This document shows, piece by piece, positions 38,402-49,674 of a DNA stretch of 64,000 nt. A program made the translations under genes and the position numbers. Under the pieces are notes generated by a model. The model was not told the origin of the DNA. It was given only the letters and a program-made list of their open reading frames with translations, and did no database searches. How positions within the stretch are numbered: the first letter of the stretch is position 1; each line of letters opens with the position of its first letter. The stretch is from assembly GCA_018645005.1 (NCBI GenBank), contig JABGPJ010000110.1, positions 1 to 64,000 on the forward strand, read 5' to 3'. Source of the stretch: Deltaproteobacteria bacterium. GTDB lineage: Bacteria; SAR324; XYD2-FULL-50-16.

Positions 38402-40087
38402 TCAATCCCGTGTTAATTGACGATATTTTATACGGTGTGGCTGATTTGCAGCCTCTCCCAGCCGTTTTTTTCTGTCGGCTTCATAATCTGAGTAATTTCC
38501 CTCAAACCAATTCACTTTGCTATTTCCTTCGAAGGCTAGAATATGAGTTGCTATGCGGTCGAGAAACCAGCGATCATGGCTGATAATCACAGCGCAGCCC
38601 GCAAAGTTTTCGAGAGCCTCCTCCAGTGCCCGCATGGTGTTGACATCCAGGTCGTTAGTGGGCTCATCGAGCAGAAGCACATTGGCTTCGGACTTCAGCA
38701 TCTGGGCCAGGTGAACCCGGTTTCTTTCGCCACCGGATAAGATACCGACCTTTTTCTGCTGGTCTGATCCGGAAAAGTTGAAGCGGGAGACGTAGGCTCT
38801 GGAGTTAAGGGAGCGACTACCGATCTGGATGAGGTCCTGGCCGCCTGAAATGACTTCCCAAATTGATTTGTCAGGATCCAGCGAGTCTCTTTCCTGATCA
38901 ACATGTGCCAGTTTGACGCTTTCTCCGATATTAATCGTTCCAGCGTCCGGGTCTTCTTGACCGGTAATCATTTTGAAAAGCGTCGTTTTACCCGCGCCGT
39001 TAGGGCCGATGATCCCGACGATTCCCCCAGGGGGGAGTGAGAACGTCATCTCCTCCACCAACAAATGCTCACCGAAGGATTTTTTGACCTCCTGACTTTC
39101 AATTACCATTTTTCCAAGACGGGGTCCGGGTGGGATGAAAATCTCCAGATCCCTGGACAGCTTGTCGCTTTCCTGGTTCAGTAAAGATTCGTATGAACTT
39201 ATCCTGGCTTTTGATTTTGCCCGTCTGCCTTTCGGAGACATGCGAATCCATTCCAGTTCTCGATGCAAAGTCTTCTGCCTTTCGCTTTCATGCTTCTCTT
39301 CCTGTTGCAGTCGGTTGCGTTTCTGCTCAAGCCAGGAAGAATAGTTCCCTTTCCATGGGATACCGTGCCCCCTATCCAGTTCCAAAATCCAGCCCGCCAC
39401 ATTATCAAGAAAATATCGATCGTGGGTGACCGCAATGATGGTTCCGGCATAATTCTGAAGATGGATCTCCAACCAGGCTACGGTTTCAGCGTCAAGATGG
39501 TTGGTCGGTTCGTCCAATAAGAGAATATCGGGTTTTTGCAACAAAAGCCTGCAGAGGGCGACCCGCCTCTTTTCCCCACCGGAAATCACCCGGATGGGCG
39601 TATCCCCTTCAGGACAACGCAGGGCGTCCATAGCCATTTCCAAGCGGGAATCGAGATCCCAGGCATCCATGTTGTCGATTTTTTCCTGCACGGTCCCTTG
39701 TCTTTCAATCAAATCATTCATTTCATCGTCCGACATGGGCTCTGCGAATTTCTCATTGATTTCGTTGAACTCTTTCATCAGGTCAACCGCTTCCTGGATC
39801 CCTTCCTCAACAATTTCTTTGACAGTTTTATTCTCATCCAGCTCGGGTTCCTGCTCCAGCAGACCCACGGTATGACCCGGACTCAGAATCGTCTCCCCAT
39901 TGAATTCACTATCTTTTCCTGCCATAATGCGCAGCAATGAGCTTTTCCCGGACCCGTTCAAGCCGAGCACGCCGATTTTGGCTCCGTAAAAATAGGAGAG
40001 GGAGATATCCTTGATGACCTGTTTTTGATTGTGGAATTTATTTACACCTATCATTGAATAGATGATCTTATTCGGTTCAGCTGCCAT
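38402..40087 (-). CDS. ettA: Energy-dependent translational throttle protein EttA (ABC-F)
   Basis: Two ABC domains GLNGSGKSSLLRI and GPNGAGKTTLFKMI; ISGGEKRRVALCRLL; LSGGERNRVHLA; LLLDEPTNHLD and LLLDEPTNDLD. Confidence 0.95.
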   Translation of the reverse strand: MAAEPNKIIYSMIGVNKFHNQKQVIKDISLSYFYGAKIGVLGLNGSGKSSLLRIMAGKDSEFNGETILSPGHTVGLLEQEPELDENKTVKEIVEEGIQEAVDLMKEFNEINEKFAEPMSDDEMNDLIERQGTVQEKIDNMDAWDLDSRLEMAMDALRCPEGDTPIRVISGGEKRRVALCRLLLQKPDILLLDEPTNHLDAETVAWLEIHLQNYAGTIIAVTHDRYFLDNVAGWILELDRGHGIPWKGNYSSWLEQKRNRLQQEEKHESERQKTLHRELEWIRMSPKGRRAKSKARISSYESLLNQESDKLSRDLEIFIPPGPRLGKMVIESQEVKKSFGEHLLVEEMTFSLPPGGIVGIIGPNGAGKTTLFKMITGQEDPDAGTINIGESVKLAHVDQERDSLDPDKSIWEVISGGQDLIQIGSRSLNSRAYVSRFNFSGSDQQKKVGILSGGERNRVHLAQMLKSEANVLLLDEPTNDLDVNTMRALEEALENFAGCAVIISHDRWFLDRIATHILAFEGNSKVNWFEGNYSDYEADRKKRLGEAANQPHRIKYRQLTRD

Positions 40088-40669
40088 TTTGTTGAATCTC
40101 TCTCCTGTCAGGTTTTGGACTTTTTAGTTGCCAAATGTAAGTTCCGGCATTGCAGTCTTTAGCCCCATTTCTATCAGAATAATTGAAAATTGAAAAGCGA
40201 ATCCATTGGAACAAACCTCCGCGTCAAAACTATTGCAGGTCATATTTTTTGAAAATTTTACCCGGGAGTTCATCTGGTTTTTAAAATCACTGAAAAGTAA
40301 ATGATAAATTGAGGGCTTTTCTCCTTCTGTTAACCCCATCAGTGGTTGCAGGAAGAGAATAAAAAACTATTATAACAGTCAATAATGAGAATTTATTTGA
40401 TTTTATTGGTTCGACCGAAAAAAATTTGACAAACTATCATATCAGTCAGCGAATTGCCACACCAGGTTGAAATCGGACCTGTCGCAACTTGCACTTAGGG
40501 ATCGTACAAAAATAACCTGGTAAAATCTGTCCGCAAAAGTCCCGTAAAGACTGGACATTTTGCAGACAAAATGCCAAGTAATTTTTGAGCCAACCCCCAT
40601 TAATTTAACTGATTCATCAGAATACAGCCACCGGTTACAATTCCGTCAATACTTAAGAGATAGAGAAAA

Positions 40670-42088
40670 ATGTGTGGAGTTTTCGGCATCGTTGGTCATC
40701 CCCAAGCGAAACAATTTTTTCCAACTGTCCTGGCATCACTGCAGCATAGAGGACATGATGCCGCTGGCATGGCTGGATTTCTGACAGAAGGCCCGGTGTG
40801 TATTGAGACTGTCAAAGGCATCGGTAAAGTTGCAACCGTCATCACAAAAGATGCATTAGAAAAATTTAAGGGGACCACATTCATCGGGCATACCCGTTAT
40901 TCAACCAGAAACAAGGCCGGTTCCGTCAGGGAGATTCACCCTCACTGGGCGCAGAGCATGAGGGGGAAGCTGGCAATCGTGAGCAATGGTGATATTATCA
41001 ATATTGAGGAACTGAAACAACACGTCGCTTCCAAAGAAGTAAAAGTCTACACTTCCAATGATGCTGAAATGATCGCAACCCTGATCAATATACAGATTCG
41101 CAGGGCTGGCAAAAAGGTTTTTCAGGCCATTAAGGAAAGCATGAAGCAATTGAAAGGAGGATATGCTGCGTTGGTGATTATGGAGGATGACAACCGGATT
41201 TTTGCGTTCAGGGATCCTTGGGGAATTCGCCCCTTGCATGTGGGGGAATTTGTGATCAACGGTCAGAAGTGTGTGGCTTTTGCTTCTGAAACCTGTGCTT
41301 TTGATGTTATCCAGCGTTATAATGAAGCCCGGTATCCGGAAAACAAAATCTCGTATACCCATCGTGAGGTGCTTCCCGGGGAAGTTGTTGCGGCAGATGC
41401 CAATGCCCTTGTGGAATCGTCCCTGTTCCAGAATCCGGCAGCTGACCGGATCGGATGTGTTTTTGAGGGGATCTATTTTTCAAGGCCTGACAGTCAGCAA
41501 AGAGGAGAATCCTTTCAGGTACTCCGGGAACGAATGGGTATGGAGTTGTTCAAGGAATCTCCGATTGATGCAGATATGGTCACATCCGTTCCCAAAGGGG
41601 GGATTCCATCAGCTGTCGGATTCTCCAAGGTTTCGGGGCTACCTTATAGTATCTCGATACTTGAAGAACCCACTACGGGAGGCATACGATCCTTCACCAC
41701 CAATTCTGACGAAAGACAAGCTCTGGCAACAATGAAGTATAATATCCTCCCGGATGTAGTTACAGGAAAGCGGTTGATTGTGATCGATGATTCCATCGTC
41801 AGGGGGACGACGACCCGTTTGTTGGTCCGTAATTTGTTCCGGGCTGGAGCCAAAGAGATTCATCTGCGTATCCCCTGCCCACCCTACAATTACCCTTGCC
41901 ACTACGGCATCGCGACCCGCGATCCGGAAACACTGATTTCCCATAATCGGACTGTAGATGAAATCTGTCGAGAGATCGGGGCAACAACCCTGGCATACTT
42001 AAGTCTTGAGGGCCTGTATCGGGCCATCGCCAAGCAGAGGACACAATTCTGTGACGAATGTCTATCTGGTCGCTCCCCACTTAACTGA
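40670..42088 (+). CDS. purF: Amidophosphoribosyltransferase
   Basis: MCGVFGIVGHPQAKQFFPTVLASLQHRGHDAAGM; IGHTRYSTRN; PRT motif RLIVIDDSIVRGTT. Confidence 0.95.
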   Translation: MCGVFGIVGHPQAKQFFPTVLASLQHRGHDAAGMAGFLTEGPVCIETVKGIGKVATVITKDALEKFKGTTFIGHTRYSTRNKAGSVREIHPHWAQSMRGKLAIVSNGDIINIEELKQHVASKEVKVYTSNDAEMIATLINIQIRRAGKKVFQAIKESMKQLKGGYAALVIMEDDNRIFAFRDPWGIRPLHVGEFVINGQKCVAFASETCAFDVIQRYNEARYPENKISYTHREVLPGEVVAADANALVESSLFQNPAADRIGCVFEGIYFSRPDSQQRGESFQVLRERMGMELFKESPIDADMVTSVPKGGIPSAVGFSKVSGLPYSISILEEPTTGGIRSFTTNSDERQALATMKYNILPDVVTGKRLIVIDDSIVRGTTTRLLVRNLFRAGAKEIHLRIPCPPYNYPCHYGIATRDPETLISHNRTVDEICREIGATTLAYLSLEGLYRAIAKQRTQFCDECLSGRSPLN

Positions 42089-42329
42089 CCGGTTTAAGGA
42101 GGCGGTGTTTTGACTTGATTTCCAGATCAACGTTCCGTCACGAAGGTCAATCGGGGCAGCGAGCCAGAAAATGAAAAACCTGAAATTTAGGAGATAGATT
42201 TGTATCTGTTCAGCTCACTTGCCAGATATCCGGCAAGCCCTTGGTAGTACTTTCACTCAACGCTGCCGCTTAACTTCCCTGAAGCACCACCAGTAGCTTG
42301 GCTTCATTGGTGTATTTGGCGAAAAAGGT

Positions 42330-42355
42330 GGATAGTTATTTAAATTTAACTATCC
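42330..42355. terminator. Bidirectional hairpin between convergent purF and OMP genes
   Basis: GGATAGTTA-TTTAAATT-TAACTATCC. Confidence 0.6.
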
Positions 42356-42380
42356 CCTGAAATTGCAATTTGATCTATTC

Positions 42381-43469
42381 TTAAAAGTTCCAACCCAAAT
42401 TAACCCGGTATCCTTTGGGTTCAAAGGTAATTTCGGTTCCATCTGTGAGAGATTTTGTTGTTTTAGCATTCCACATGTAGGCAGAAACTATCAGGCCTTC
42501 TTCCGGCATCCAACCCGCACCAAAGAGTGTGATTTGAACTTTTTCTTCATCATCTAAAGCATCAAGATCCAGGCCACTGTCTGCAATATCATATTTTGAA
42601 GTTTCGCTGATGTAACTCAGTAAGACGTCGCCAAACTGGGCTTCAAGAGACATAGTGTTATAATCGGTTTTGTAGTGGCTGTGTGCGGTTTTTCCTGTTT
42701 CGGCGGCTTTTACGGATTCAGGAGACTGAATGATGGCATATTCTACCCTGAATCGGCTCTCGCCAGGGTCTCCAACCAATAAACCCAATCCAACGATTGT
42801 ATTGGTCCAGGCATTATCAACCGAGTCGGATCCGATGTCCGAGCTTTTTTTGATATCGACATTCTCCATCCCTCCTGCCACATAAAAAATATCCGCCAGT
42901 TTGAGTGACGCACTGACCATAAGACCGGTTTCCGTCTCCTTTCCATCCACACTTGTGACTGGAGAAGAAAGGGGAATAGCACCAAGGACTGGGAGGATGA
43001 GGGATCCAGAAATTGTTTGCTCCTCTTTAGTTTCGTTTAATCGATATCCCAGTCCGACAGAGAGTGCTTCCCCAAAAACATATGCCAGATTCAACCGGTT
43101 TTCGGGTAGTTTCTGTTCAGTTTTAACTGCTTGATTTGGGATACCAGTTGCAATTGGAATATTCAGATCCACTTTTTTAGTGGTATCAGTTGACACAAAC
43201 AATTCCAACCCGATCGCTTCACCTTTGAAAGCGGCGAGAACTGCAGGAATGCTTCCTCCAATTTCAACTTCACCGAGCTCAAAAGAGTCCGCTTTTACCT
43301 TACCTGTCGCAGAAAAAGCCTGTAGACCTACGGTACTCTTATCCCGCCATCCGGCTGCAGCAGAACTCTGGACTTTCATTGTACGATCCAGCAGTGGCGT
43401 CGCAACCTGAGCGCTGGCGCTCAAATAACTTAAAACCAGTAACATAGTTATCGTTAAACGTTTAATCAT
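42381..43469 (-). CDS. Outer-membrane beta-barrel protein
   Basis: Signal peptide MIKRLTITMLLVLSYLSASAQ; amphipathic strands; C-terminal GYRVNLGWNF. Confidence 0.7.
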   Translation of the reverse strand: MIKRLTITMLLVLSYLSASAQVATPLLDRTMKVQSSAAAGWRDKSTVGLQAFSATGKVKADSFELGEVEIGGSIPAVLAAFKGEAIGLELFVSTDTTKKVDLNIPIATGIPNQAVKTEQKLPENRLNLAYVFGEALSVGLGYRLNETKEEQTISGSLILPVLGAIPLSSPVTSVDGKETETGLMVSASLKLADIFYVAGGMENVDIKKSSDIGSDSVDNAWTNTIVGLGLLVGDPGESRFRVEYAIIQSPESVKAAETGKTAHSHYKTDYNTMSLEAQFGDVLLSYISETSKYDIADSGLDLDALDDEEKVQITLFGAGWMPEEGLIVSAYMWNAKTTKSLTDGTEITFEPKGYRVNLGWNF

Positions 43470-43936
43470 ATTTGCCTTTATAATGCAATTAAGGATAAAA
43501 GAGGAAAACTTTTCAAAGCATTTCCTTTTGCTCAGAATACAAAATAAAATGCATGGAATATACCGCTACATCCAAAATATGGAATAATAAGTTATATTAT
43601 AGATGGATATTATACTCCGTTGCGGACGTCTTCATTTGATTTATCTGACACCGTTCAGGAAACTCTGTGAAAGCTCAAGTGGATTTTTTTTGGCACTGAC
43701 TATTCCCGGAGAGCCGCTGGCGAAGAGTAAGAAAACGATAATTTTGATTTGAAAGCGTTGTTTCACATTGAGAGTTTCAAAATTTGTTAAGTAAAAGAGA
43801 GTGATATAAAGATAACACATGATCGGCTTGCATCTTTCATATCCCGGGTCCAATGTCAAGGTGTTGATTTGGAGGATCAGAAGGCAATGAGTTCGAGACG
43901 CCTTGCAGAACGATACAGGGGTAGGCAATCTACCAT

Positions 43937-43954
43937 ATGTCTGATATCAGACAT
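43937..43954. promoter_or_regulatory. 18-bp perfect palindrome, operator-like
   Basis: ATGTCTGATATCAGACAT. Confidence 0.4.
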
Positions 43955-44120
43955 GTTTGAATTGATAAAATAGTTTGTATGGTTCAAGATGATAGAAAAT
44001 ATTAGACTATTCGAATGAAAGGAAGTATCCCCCCATTGCCCTACCAAATGAAAAAATTATCAGAGGATTTTTGCGAGGGGCGATGCGGGTATTTTATAAA
44101 ACGAGCAGGGAGATTAGTTA

Positions 44121-44543
44121 ATGAGTAAAATGAACATCAGCGAAGCAGACGAAAGGGAGTTCACCAAGCTGATTGCAGATGATCTGGAAAGTGGTGCTCT
44201 GGAAAAAGTCATCGAACTGTTTCGATACAATAAGACTCTTTTCCTGGTTGTTGGCAACCTGTTGAGGGATGACCGCATGAGAGTTCGCCTGGGAGCAAAT
44301 ATGTTGATGGATGAACTCCTTGAGGAGAAACCGGATGATGTCAAACTGGCATTACCCCATATTCTGCCTTTGTTGCGGGATCAAAGTCCGACTATCCGAG
44401 GAGACGCAGCGGACATGCTTGGTATGATTGGCTCTGTTGAACATATTGGTTTACTCCAGGACCTTCTCAACGACAGTAATCATCAAGTGGTGGAAATCGC
44501 AACCGATGCGATTGATCTAATTCATGAGAAAAACTCACCCTAA
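44121..44543 (+). CDS. HEAT-repeat protein
   Basis: LLRDDRMRVRLGANMLMDELL; ILPLLRDQSPTIRGDAADMLGMIG; LLNDSNHQVVEIATDAIDLI. Confidence 0.8.
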   Translation: MSKMNISEADEREFTKLIADDLESGALEKVIELFRYNKTLFLVVGNLLRDDRMRVRLGANMLMDELLEEKPDDVKLALPHILPLLRDQSPTIRGDAADMLGMIGSVEHIGLLQDLLNDSNHQVVEIATDAIDLIHEKNSP

Positions 44544-44564
44544 CCAGTATCGATATAATTTCAC

Positions 44565-45080
44565 ATGCCTACATTAATGTTTCTGCATGGGATGGAGAGC
44601 AGCCCTCTGGGAACCAAATCTCAGTTTATTAAAAGTCATTATCCGGACAGCCTGATTCCGGAACTGCCTCCGGATATCCACGAGCGGAAGTCGGTTATTG
44701 AGAAAATTGTCAAAAAATCCGTGCGTATCGTAGGATCTTCTCTAGGGGGTCTGAGCGCATTGCTTTATGCCATGTCTTTCCCGGAACGTGTTGAAGGTAT
44801 GATTCTAATCGCGCCGGCTGTCGGATTTTTCGATCAGACAGTTTTCAATGAAAATGACAAGGCTTTGATCCGTCAGACCTGTATTCCTGCAGGTATCCCT
44901 TGTACGGTGATGATTGGGAAAAAAGACGATGTCATACCCCAGGCAGACATTGAGGCGATGATTGCGCGCTCACCCGACCAGGGAATAATCAAAGTCATCA
45001 AGCAGGATGATGATCATACCCTGAACCAATCGCTGGATCTCTTGCTGATGGAGATTAAAGAGATGATGGCCAGGGATTGA
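44565..45080 (+). CDS. Alpha/beta hydrolase, YqiA/UPF0227-like
   Basis: MFLHGMESSPLGTKSQFI; RIVGSSLGGLSALLYA nucleophile elbow; IGKKDDVIP; DDDHTL. Confidence 0.82.
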   Translation: MPTLMFLHGMESSPLGTKSQFIKSHYPDSLIPELPPDIHERKSVIEKIVKKSVRIVGSSLGGLSALLYAMSFPERVEGMILIAPAVGFFDQTVFNENDKALIRQTCIPAGIPCTVMIGKKDDVIPQADIEAMIARSPDQGIIKVIKQDDDHTLNQSLDLLLMEIKEMMARD

Positions 45081-45094
45081 ACAAGGATGGGTAG

Positions 45095-46057
45095 ATGAAG
45101 CTGATAGAAGAACGGCTCGATAAAGTAAATGAGACCCTTGAAAAAGAATCTGCAGAATGGCGGCCTAAAGATCGAGAGGGCAGATCCGGCGGCCTCATTC
45201 TGTTACGTCAGGATATTCCAACTCTGATCGTTCCTGATTTGCACGGTCGGCGTAATTACCTGCCGGACTTGTTGCGTTACAAATTTAAAGATAAAACTGT
45301 TTTTGAACTTTTGAAAACAGACAGGATTCAGGTCGTCTGCGTCGGTGACGGGATGCATTCGGAAAGAAGAGGCAAGGAGAGGTGGCAGACCGCTTTTGCT
45401 GAGTATAAAAACGGGTTTGAAGATTGCCCGGCCATGACTGAGGAAATGACTGAGAATTTTCAGACGATGGCGATGGTCATGAAACTTAAAGTGGCGTTTC
45501 CACAACAGTTCCATTTTCTGAAAGGTAACCATGAGAACATTCTGGACGAAGCCGGTAATGGCAACCATCCGTTCAGAAAGTTCGCGGCTGAAGGACCTAT
45601 GACGGCCTCTTATGTCAAAAAGTTCTATGGCGATGCTTTTTTAAACAGGTATGATCGATTTGAGAAGAATCTGCCGCTGTTGACCCGTGGCAAGTATTTT
45701 GTGATCACCCACGCTCGTCCCAAGAAAGTGTATTCGATAGATGAGGTGATCAATTTCCGGTCTGAACCCGCAGTGACCGAAGGACTCACCTGGACCCGCA
45801 GTCAGAATGCTGAGGAGGGAGCAATTCCGAGTATGCTGAACGAACTGATTGATAGCTCAATTACTCCCCGTTTCTGGTTTTGTGGACATACGTCCCTGAA
45901 AACCAGATACAAGTATTGGCCTGAGGACGCTTTGATCGAAATTCACAACCCTGACTTAAGGACTGTGGTAATCCTGGATCCGTTAGTGCTCTTTGATTTG
46001 GAACGGCATATTGTCGATCTTTCACAATCCGCCAACGAAGCCCACCAGCCTGAATAA
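45095..46057 (+). CDS. Calcineurin-like metallophosphoesterase
   Basis: LIVPDLHGRRNYLPDLL; VVCVGDGMHSE; FLKGNHENI; VITHARP; FCGHTS. Confidence 0.82.
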   Translation: MKLIEERLDKVNETLEKESAEWRPKDREGRSGGLILLRQDIPTLIVPDLHGRRNYLPDLLRYKFKDKTVFELLKTDRIQVVCVGDGMHSERRGKERWQTAFAEYKNGFEDCPAMTEEMTENFQTMAMVMKLKVAFPQQFHFLKGNHENILDEAGNGNHPFRKFAAEGPMTASYVKKFYGDAFLNRYDRFEKNLPLLTRGKYFVITHARPKKVYSIDEVINFRSEPAVTEGLTWTRSQNAEEGAIPSMLNELIDSSITPRFWFCGHTSLKTRYKYWPEDALIEIHNPDLRTVVILDPLVLFDLERHIVDLSQSANEAHQPE

Positions 46058-46242
46058 TGGTACTCTTTTGCACACTGGTAATTCAGTACATTTTTGATCA
46101 GCGGCGGATTTTTCCGCCTCTTACAAACACAGCTGACGAGTATATGTTAATCCTTTTAAAATAGTTAGATAGACTTTAAGAGATAATATGTAATCCGTAA
46201 AACAGGTCCTGATCGGCCTAATAAAAATTGGATTAAATTATC

Positions 46243-46264
46243 CAAATTGATTTAAATCAATTTG
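46243..46264. promoter_or_regulatory. 22-bp perfect palindrome upstream of the str operon
   Basis: CAAATTGATTTAAATCAATTTG. Confidence 0.45.
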
Positions 46265-46482
46265 TTGTTGATTTCACCGCTTAAAAAAATGAGTTCTCTA
46301 CCTGATTTGCCACTCAAGCAATATTAAAGGTATGTAAAACAACCTGTTCCGTACTAAATACTAGAAAACACGAAACTTTACAGAAAAAGCCTTGTCAAAT
46401 GGGGCCGTCGATTTTCTAATATACTAAAATTGCAGAAAAAAGTTTTTGATATGACTTTTTTTGTTTTTTAAAGAATATCTGC

Positions 46483-46511
46483 TTGCATTTTAAAAATAGC
46501 ACTGATAATAT
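46483..46511 (+). promoter_or_regulatory. Candidate sigma70-type promoter of the str operon
   Basis: TTGCAT-N17-TAATAT, about 160 nt upstream of rpsL. Confidence 0.5.
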
Positions 46512-46674
46512 CGGTTGATTACGTCAAATTTATTTTCTGTTACTCTCAAGTGGCGGAGAAAACGTAAGGGAGTCTGTTAACTAATTAATATTTCATGTTA
46601 TTCAGCTGTTCAGCAGGCAGCTGTTATCCCGGCCTGGGATTTTGGAAAATCAAATTTACTAAAGAAACCGAGAA

Positions 46675-47043
46675 ATGCCCACACTAAGTCAGTTGGTTCG
46701 AAAAGGTCGAAAGCGGATTCAGGTAAAAAACAATGTACCTGCTTTACAAGCGTGCCCTCAAAAACGAGGTGTCTGCACACGCGTCTACACAACAACCCCG
46801 AAGAAGCCGAACTCCGCTTTACGGAAAGTTGCACGGGTTCGTCTGACTAACGGAATGGAAGTAACATCCTATATTCCAGGTGTCGGGCATAATCTGCAGG
46901 AGCACTCTGTTGTTATGATCCGGGGTGGTCGGGTAAAAGACTTACCAGGTGTAAGATATCATATTATCAGGGGAACGCTGGATACGCAGGGAGTTGATAG
47001 TCGAAAACAGGGCCGTTCCAAATACGGAACCAAAAAAGGATAA
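46675..47043 (+). CDS. rpsL: 30S ribosomal protein S12
   Basis: [72 protein letters not shown]. Confidence 0.99.
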   Translation: MPTLSQLVRKGRKRIQVKNNVPALQACPQKRGVCTRVYTTTPKKPNSALRKVARVRLTNGMEVTSYIPGVGHNLQEHSVVMIRGGRVKDLPGVRYHIIRGTLDTQGVDSRKQGRSKYGTKKG

Positions 47044-47055
47044 GAGGATAGAGGC

Positions 47056-47529
47056 ATGTCAAGAAGGCACTCAGCTGTAAAAAGAAAAATTATGCCGGAT
47101 TCCAAGTATAATAGTCTGTCATTAAGCAGGTTTATTAACTGCATGATGTTTGACGGGAAGAAGAGCATTTCAGAAAGTATCGTGTACGGGGCTTTGGAAC
47201 AAGTAGAAGAGAAAATCGAGGGGAAAACCGGGATCGAGATTTTCAACGCCTCGATCAACAATGTTCAACCCATGCTTGAAGTGAAGTCAAGACGCGTCGG
47301 TGGTTCGACTTACCAGATTCCAGTAGAGGTTCGTGATGAGCGGCGTTTGGCACTTGCTATTCGCTGGATTATCAACGCGGCACGCTCTCGGGGCGGAAAA
47401 TCTATGGAAGGGAATCTGGCTGCAGAACTGCATGATGCGTTTAACGCCAGAGGTTCTGCTGTTAAGAAGAAAGAGGATACCCATCGCATGGCTGACGCAA
47501 ACAAAGCTTTTGCTCACTATATGTGGTAA
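47056..47529 (+). CDS. rpsG: 30S ribosomal protein S7
   Basis: [45 protein letters not shown]. Confidence 0.99.
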   Translation: MSRRHSAVKRKIMPDSKYNSLSLSRFINCMMFDGKKSISESIVYGALEQVEEKIEGKTGIEIFNASINNVQPMLEVKSRRVGGSTYQIPVEVRDERRLALAIRWIINAARSRGGKSMEGNLAAELHDAFNARGSAVKKKEDTHRMADANKAFAHYMW

Positions 47530-47544
47530 TCCGAGCTCAAAAAG

Positions 47545-49599
47545 ATGGAACGGACTCCGAAACTTTTGAGCGTACGTAATATCGGCATCATCGCGCACAT
47601 TGACGCGGGGAAGACGACCACAACGGAAAGGATACTTTACTACACCGGCAAGAGTCATAAGATCGGTGAGGTTCATGACGGTGCCGCCACGATGGATTGG
47701 ATGGCACAAGAACAGGAACGGGGTATCACTATCACGGCGGCTTCCACAAGTTGTTTCTGGAAGATGGGAGATCAGGTCAATCAAATCAATATTATTGACA
47801 CTCCCGGCCATGTTGATTTTACGGTGGAAGTTGAAAGAAGCTTGCGGGTGCTGGACGGGGCTATTGTTGTGTTTTGTGGTGTTGCCGGCGTAGAGCCGCA
47901 ATCTGAAACAGTTTGGCGGCAAGCGAGTTCCCATAGTATACCGCGGATTTCATTCATCAATAAGATGGATCGAACCGGTGCTGATTATGAGAATGCCGTT
48001 ACAAAGATAAAAGAAGTGCTGGGGGCACAACCCCTTTGTATCAATATTCCATTAGGGCAAGAAGAGGGCTTTGAAGGAGTGATTGATCTGATTCGTATGA
48101 AGGCGGCCTATTTCAGCGAAGAGAGTCTCGGGGCGAATGTGGTTTGGAAAGAGATCCCCGCTGCGGATCAGGAGAGAGCCCAGACTGCAAGGGAAAAAAC
48201 GATAGAGACCCTGACACTGTTCGATGACGAATTGCTTGAAGCGGTTTTAGAAGAAGATGATTTAAGTGAAGAACAATTGTTGCAGAGTATCCGCGTTGCT
48301 TGTCTTCGAGATGATATAACTCCGGTATTTTGTGGTTCCGCTTTCAAAAACAAGGGCATTCAGCCATTGCTTGACGGCGTTGTCAATTTCTTACCTTCTC
48401 CGCTGGATCGACCTCCTATTCAGGGAACGGACCTGAAGGGAAAGAAGACATTGGAGCGGAAGCCTGACGCTGACGAGCCGCTGGCAGCATTGGTTTTCAA
48501 GCTTCAGGCGGATAGTTTCGCAGGGCGAATCAGCTATCTGCGTATCTATTCAGGATCTCTGGAAGTGGGGCAACAGGTATACAATCCTGTTAAAGAAAAG
48601 AAAGAACGCGTTAGCAAGATTTTCTTGATGCACGCCAACAAAAGGGAAGAGGTTGACAGCGCTTCCGCAGGAGAGATTGTGGTAGTGGTGGGATTCAATT
48701 TCTCCACCACGGGCGACTCGATCTGCCAGAAAGGTCATGAGATTGTGCTGGAACGGATTGATAGTCCGATGCCGGTCATCTCAATTGCGATCGAACCTAA
48801 GACCAAGGCCGATCAGGACAGGCTGGACGATAGTCTGCAAAAGCTTGAAATCGAGGATCCCTCCTTTTCGGTGGGAAGAGACAAGGAGACCGGTCAGATT
48901 CTAATCTCGGGTATGGGCGAACTTCACCTGGAAGTCTTGGTGGACCGACTAAAACGCGAGTTCGGGCTAAACGTCAATACCGGCAAGCCGCAAGTTGCCT
49001 ATCGGGAAACCATCAAGAAAGAAGTGGTTGCCAGAGAGGTTTTTGATAAGCAGATCTCAGGCAAAGCAGTTTATGCCGGATGCGTACTGAAAGCAGAACC
49101 GCTGTCCCAGGATGAGAAGAACATTATCGAGGTCGTACCGGATCTCAAGATTAACGATGGCGTACTAATGGCCATTCGAGCCGGAATAGAAGAGGGGCTT
49201 GTTTCAGGTGTCATCTCAGGCTACCCGGTTTTAAAAGTAAAAGTGACAGTTAAAGAAGTAGAGTTCAAGGAGGAGGAGGTCGATCCCACGGCATTCAGAA
49301 TTGCCGCTGCACTGGCATTACGTAAATGCCTGCTATCAGGGAACCCCGTCCTTTTGGAACCGGTCATGAATGTCGAAATTACAACCCCACCGGAATTCAC
49401 CGGAGATATAATTGGTGATTTAAATTCACGGAAAGGGAGAGTTAGATCAATTGAAGATAAAAAAGAAATACAGATTCTCTCTGTAGGTGTTGCTTTATCG
49501 ACCATGTTCGGGTATCTTACAATATTACGCTCATTAAGTCAGGGTAGGGCATCTTTTTCCATGATGTTTGATCATTATGAGGACGTTCCTCCAACTTAA
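47545..49599 (+). CDS. fusA: Elongation factor G (divergent domain IV)
   Basis: [88 protein letters not shown]. Confidence 0.95.
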   Translation: MERTPKLLSVRNIGIIAHIDAGKTTTTERILYYTGKSHKIGEVHDGAATMDWMAQEQERGITITAASTSCFWKMGDQVNQINIIDTPGHVDFTVEVERSLRVLDGAIVVFCGVAGVEPQSETVWRQASSHSIPRISFINKMDRTGADYENAVTKIKEVLGAQPLCINIPLGQEEGFEGVIDLIRMKAAYFSEESLGANVVWKEIPAADQERAQTAREKTIETLTLFDDELLEAVLEEDDLSEEQLLQSIRVACLRDDITPVFCGSAFKNKGIQPLLDGVVNFLPSPLDRPPIQGTDLKGKKTLERKPDADEPLAALVFKLQADSFAGRISYLRIYSGSLEVGQQVYNPVKEKKERVSKIFLMHANKREEVDSASAGEIVVVVGFNFSTTGDSICQKGHEIVLERIDSPMPVISIAIEPKTKADQDRLDDSLQKLEIEDPSFSVGRDKETGQILISGMGELHLEVLVDRLKREFGLNVNTGKPQVAYRETIKKEVVAREVFDKQISGKAVYAGCVLKAEPLSQDEKNIIEVVPDLKINDGVLMAIRAGIEEGLVSGVISGYPVLKVKVTVKEVEFKEEEVDPTAFRIAAALALRKCLLSGNPVLLEPVMNVEITTPPEFTGDIIGDLNSRKGRVRSIEDKKEIQILSVGVALSTMFGYLTILRSLSQGRASFSMMFDHYEDVPPT

Positions 49600-49674
49600 T
49601 TTTCAAATGTTTTTGTTTATAAGGTCGGCAGAAAATTAATTTTCAACTCACATTATTTATAAGAGGGAGATGGT

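Noticed and set aside
42218-42237. Imperfect palindrome CTTGCC-A-GATATC-C-GGCAAG after purF considered as ncRNA/tRNA remnant
   Set aside because: No tRNA cloverleaf or conserved RNA motif could be built around it.
43641-43928. 95-aa minus-strand ORF between OMP and HEAT genes
   Set aside because: No domain, no clear RBS, composition not protein-like.
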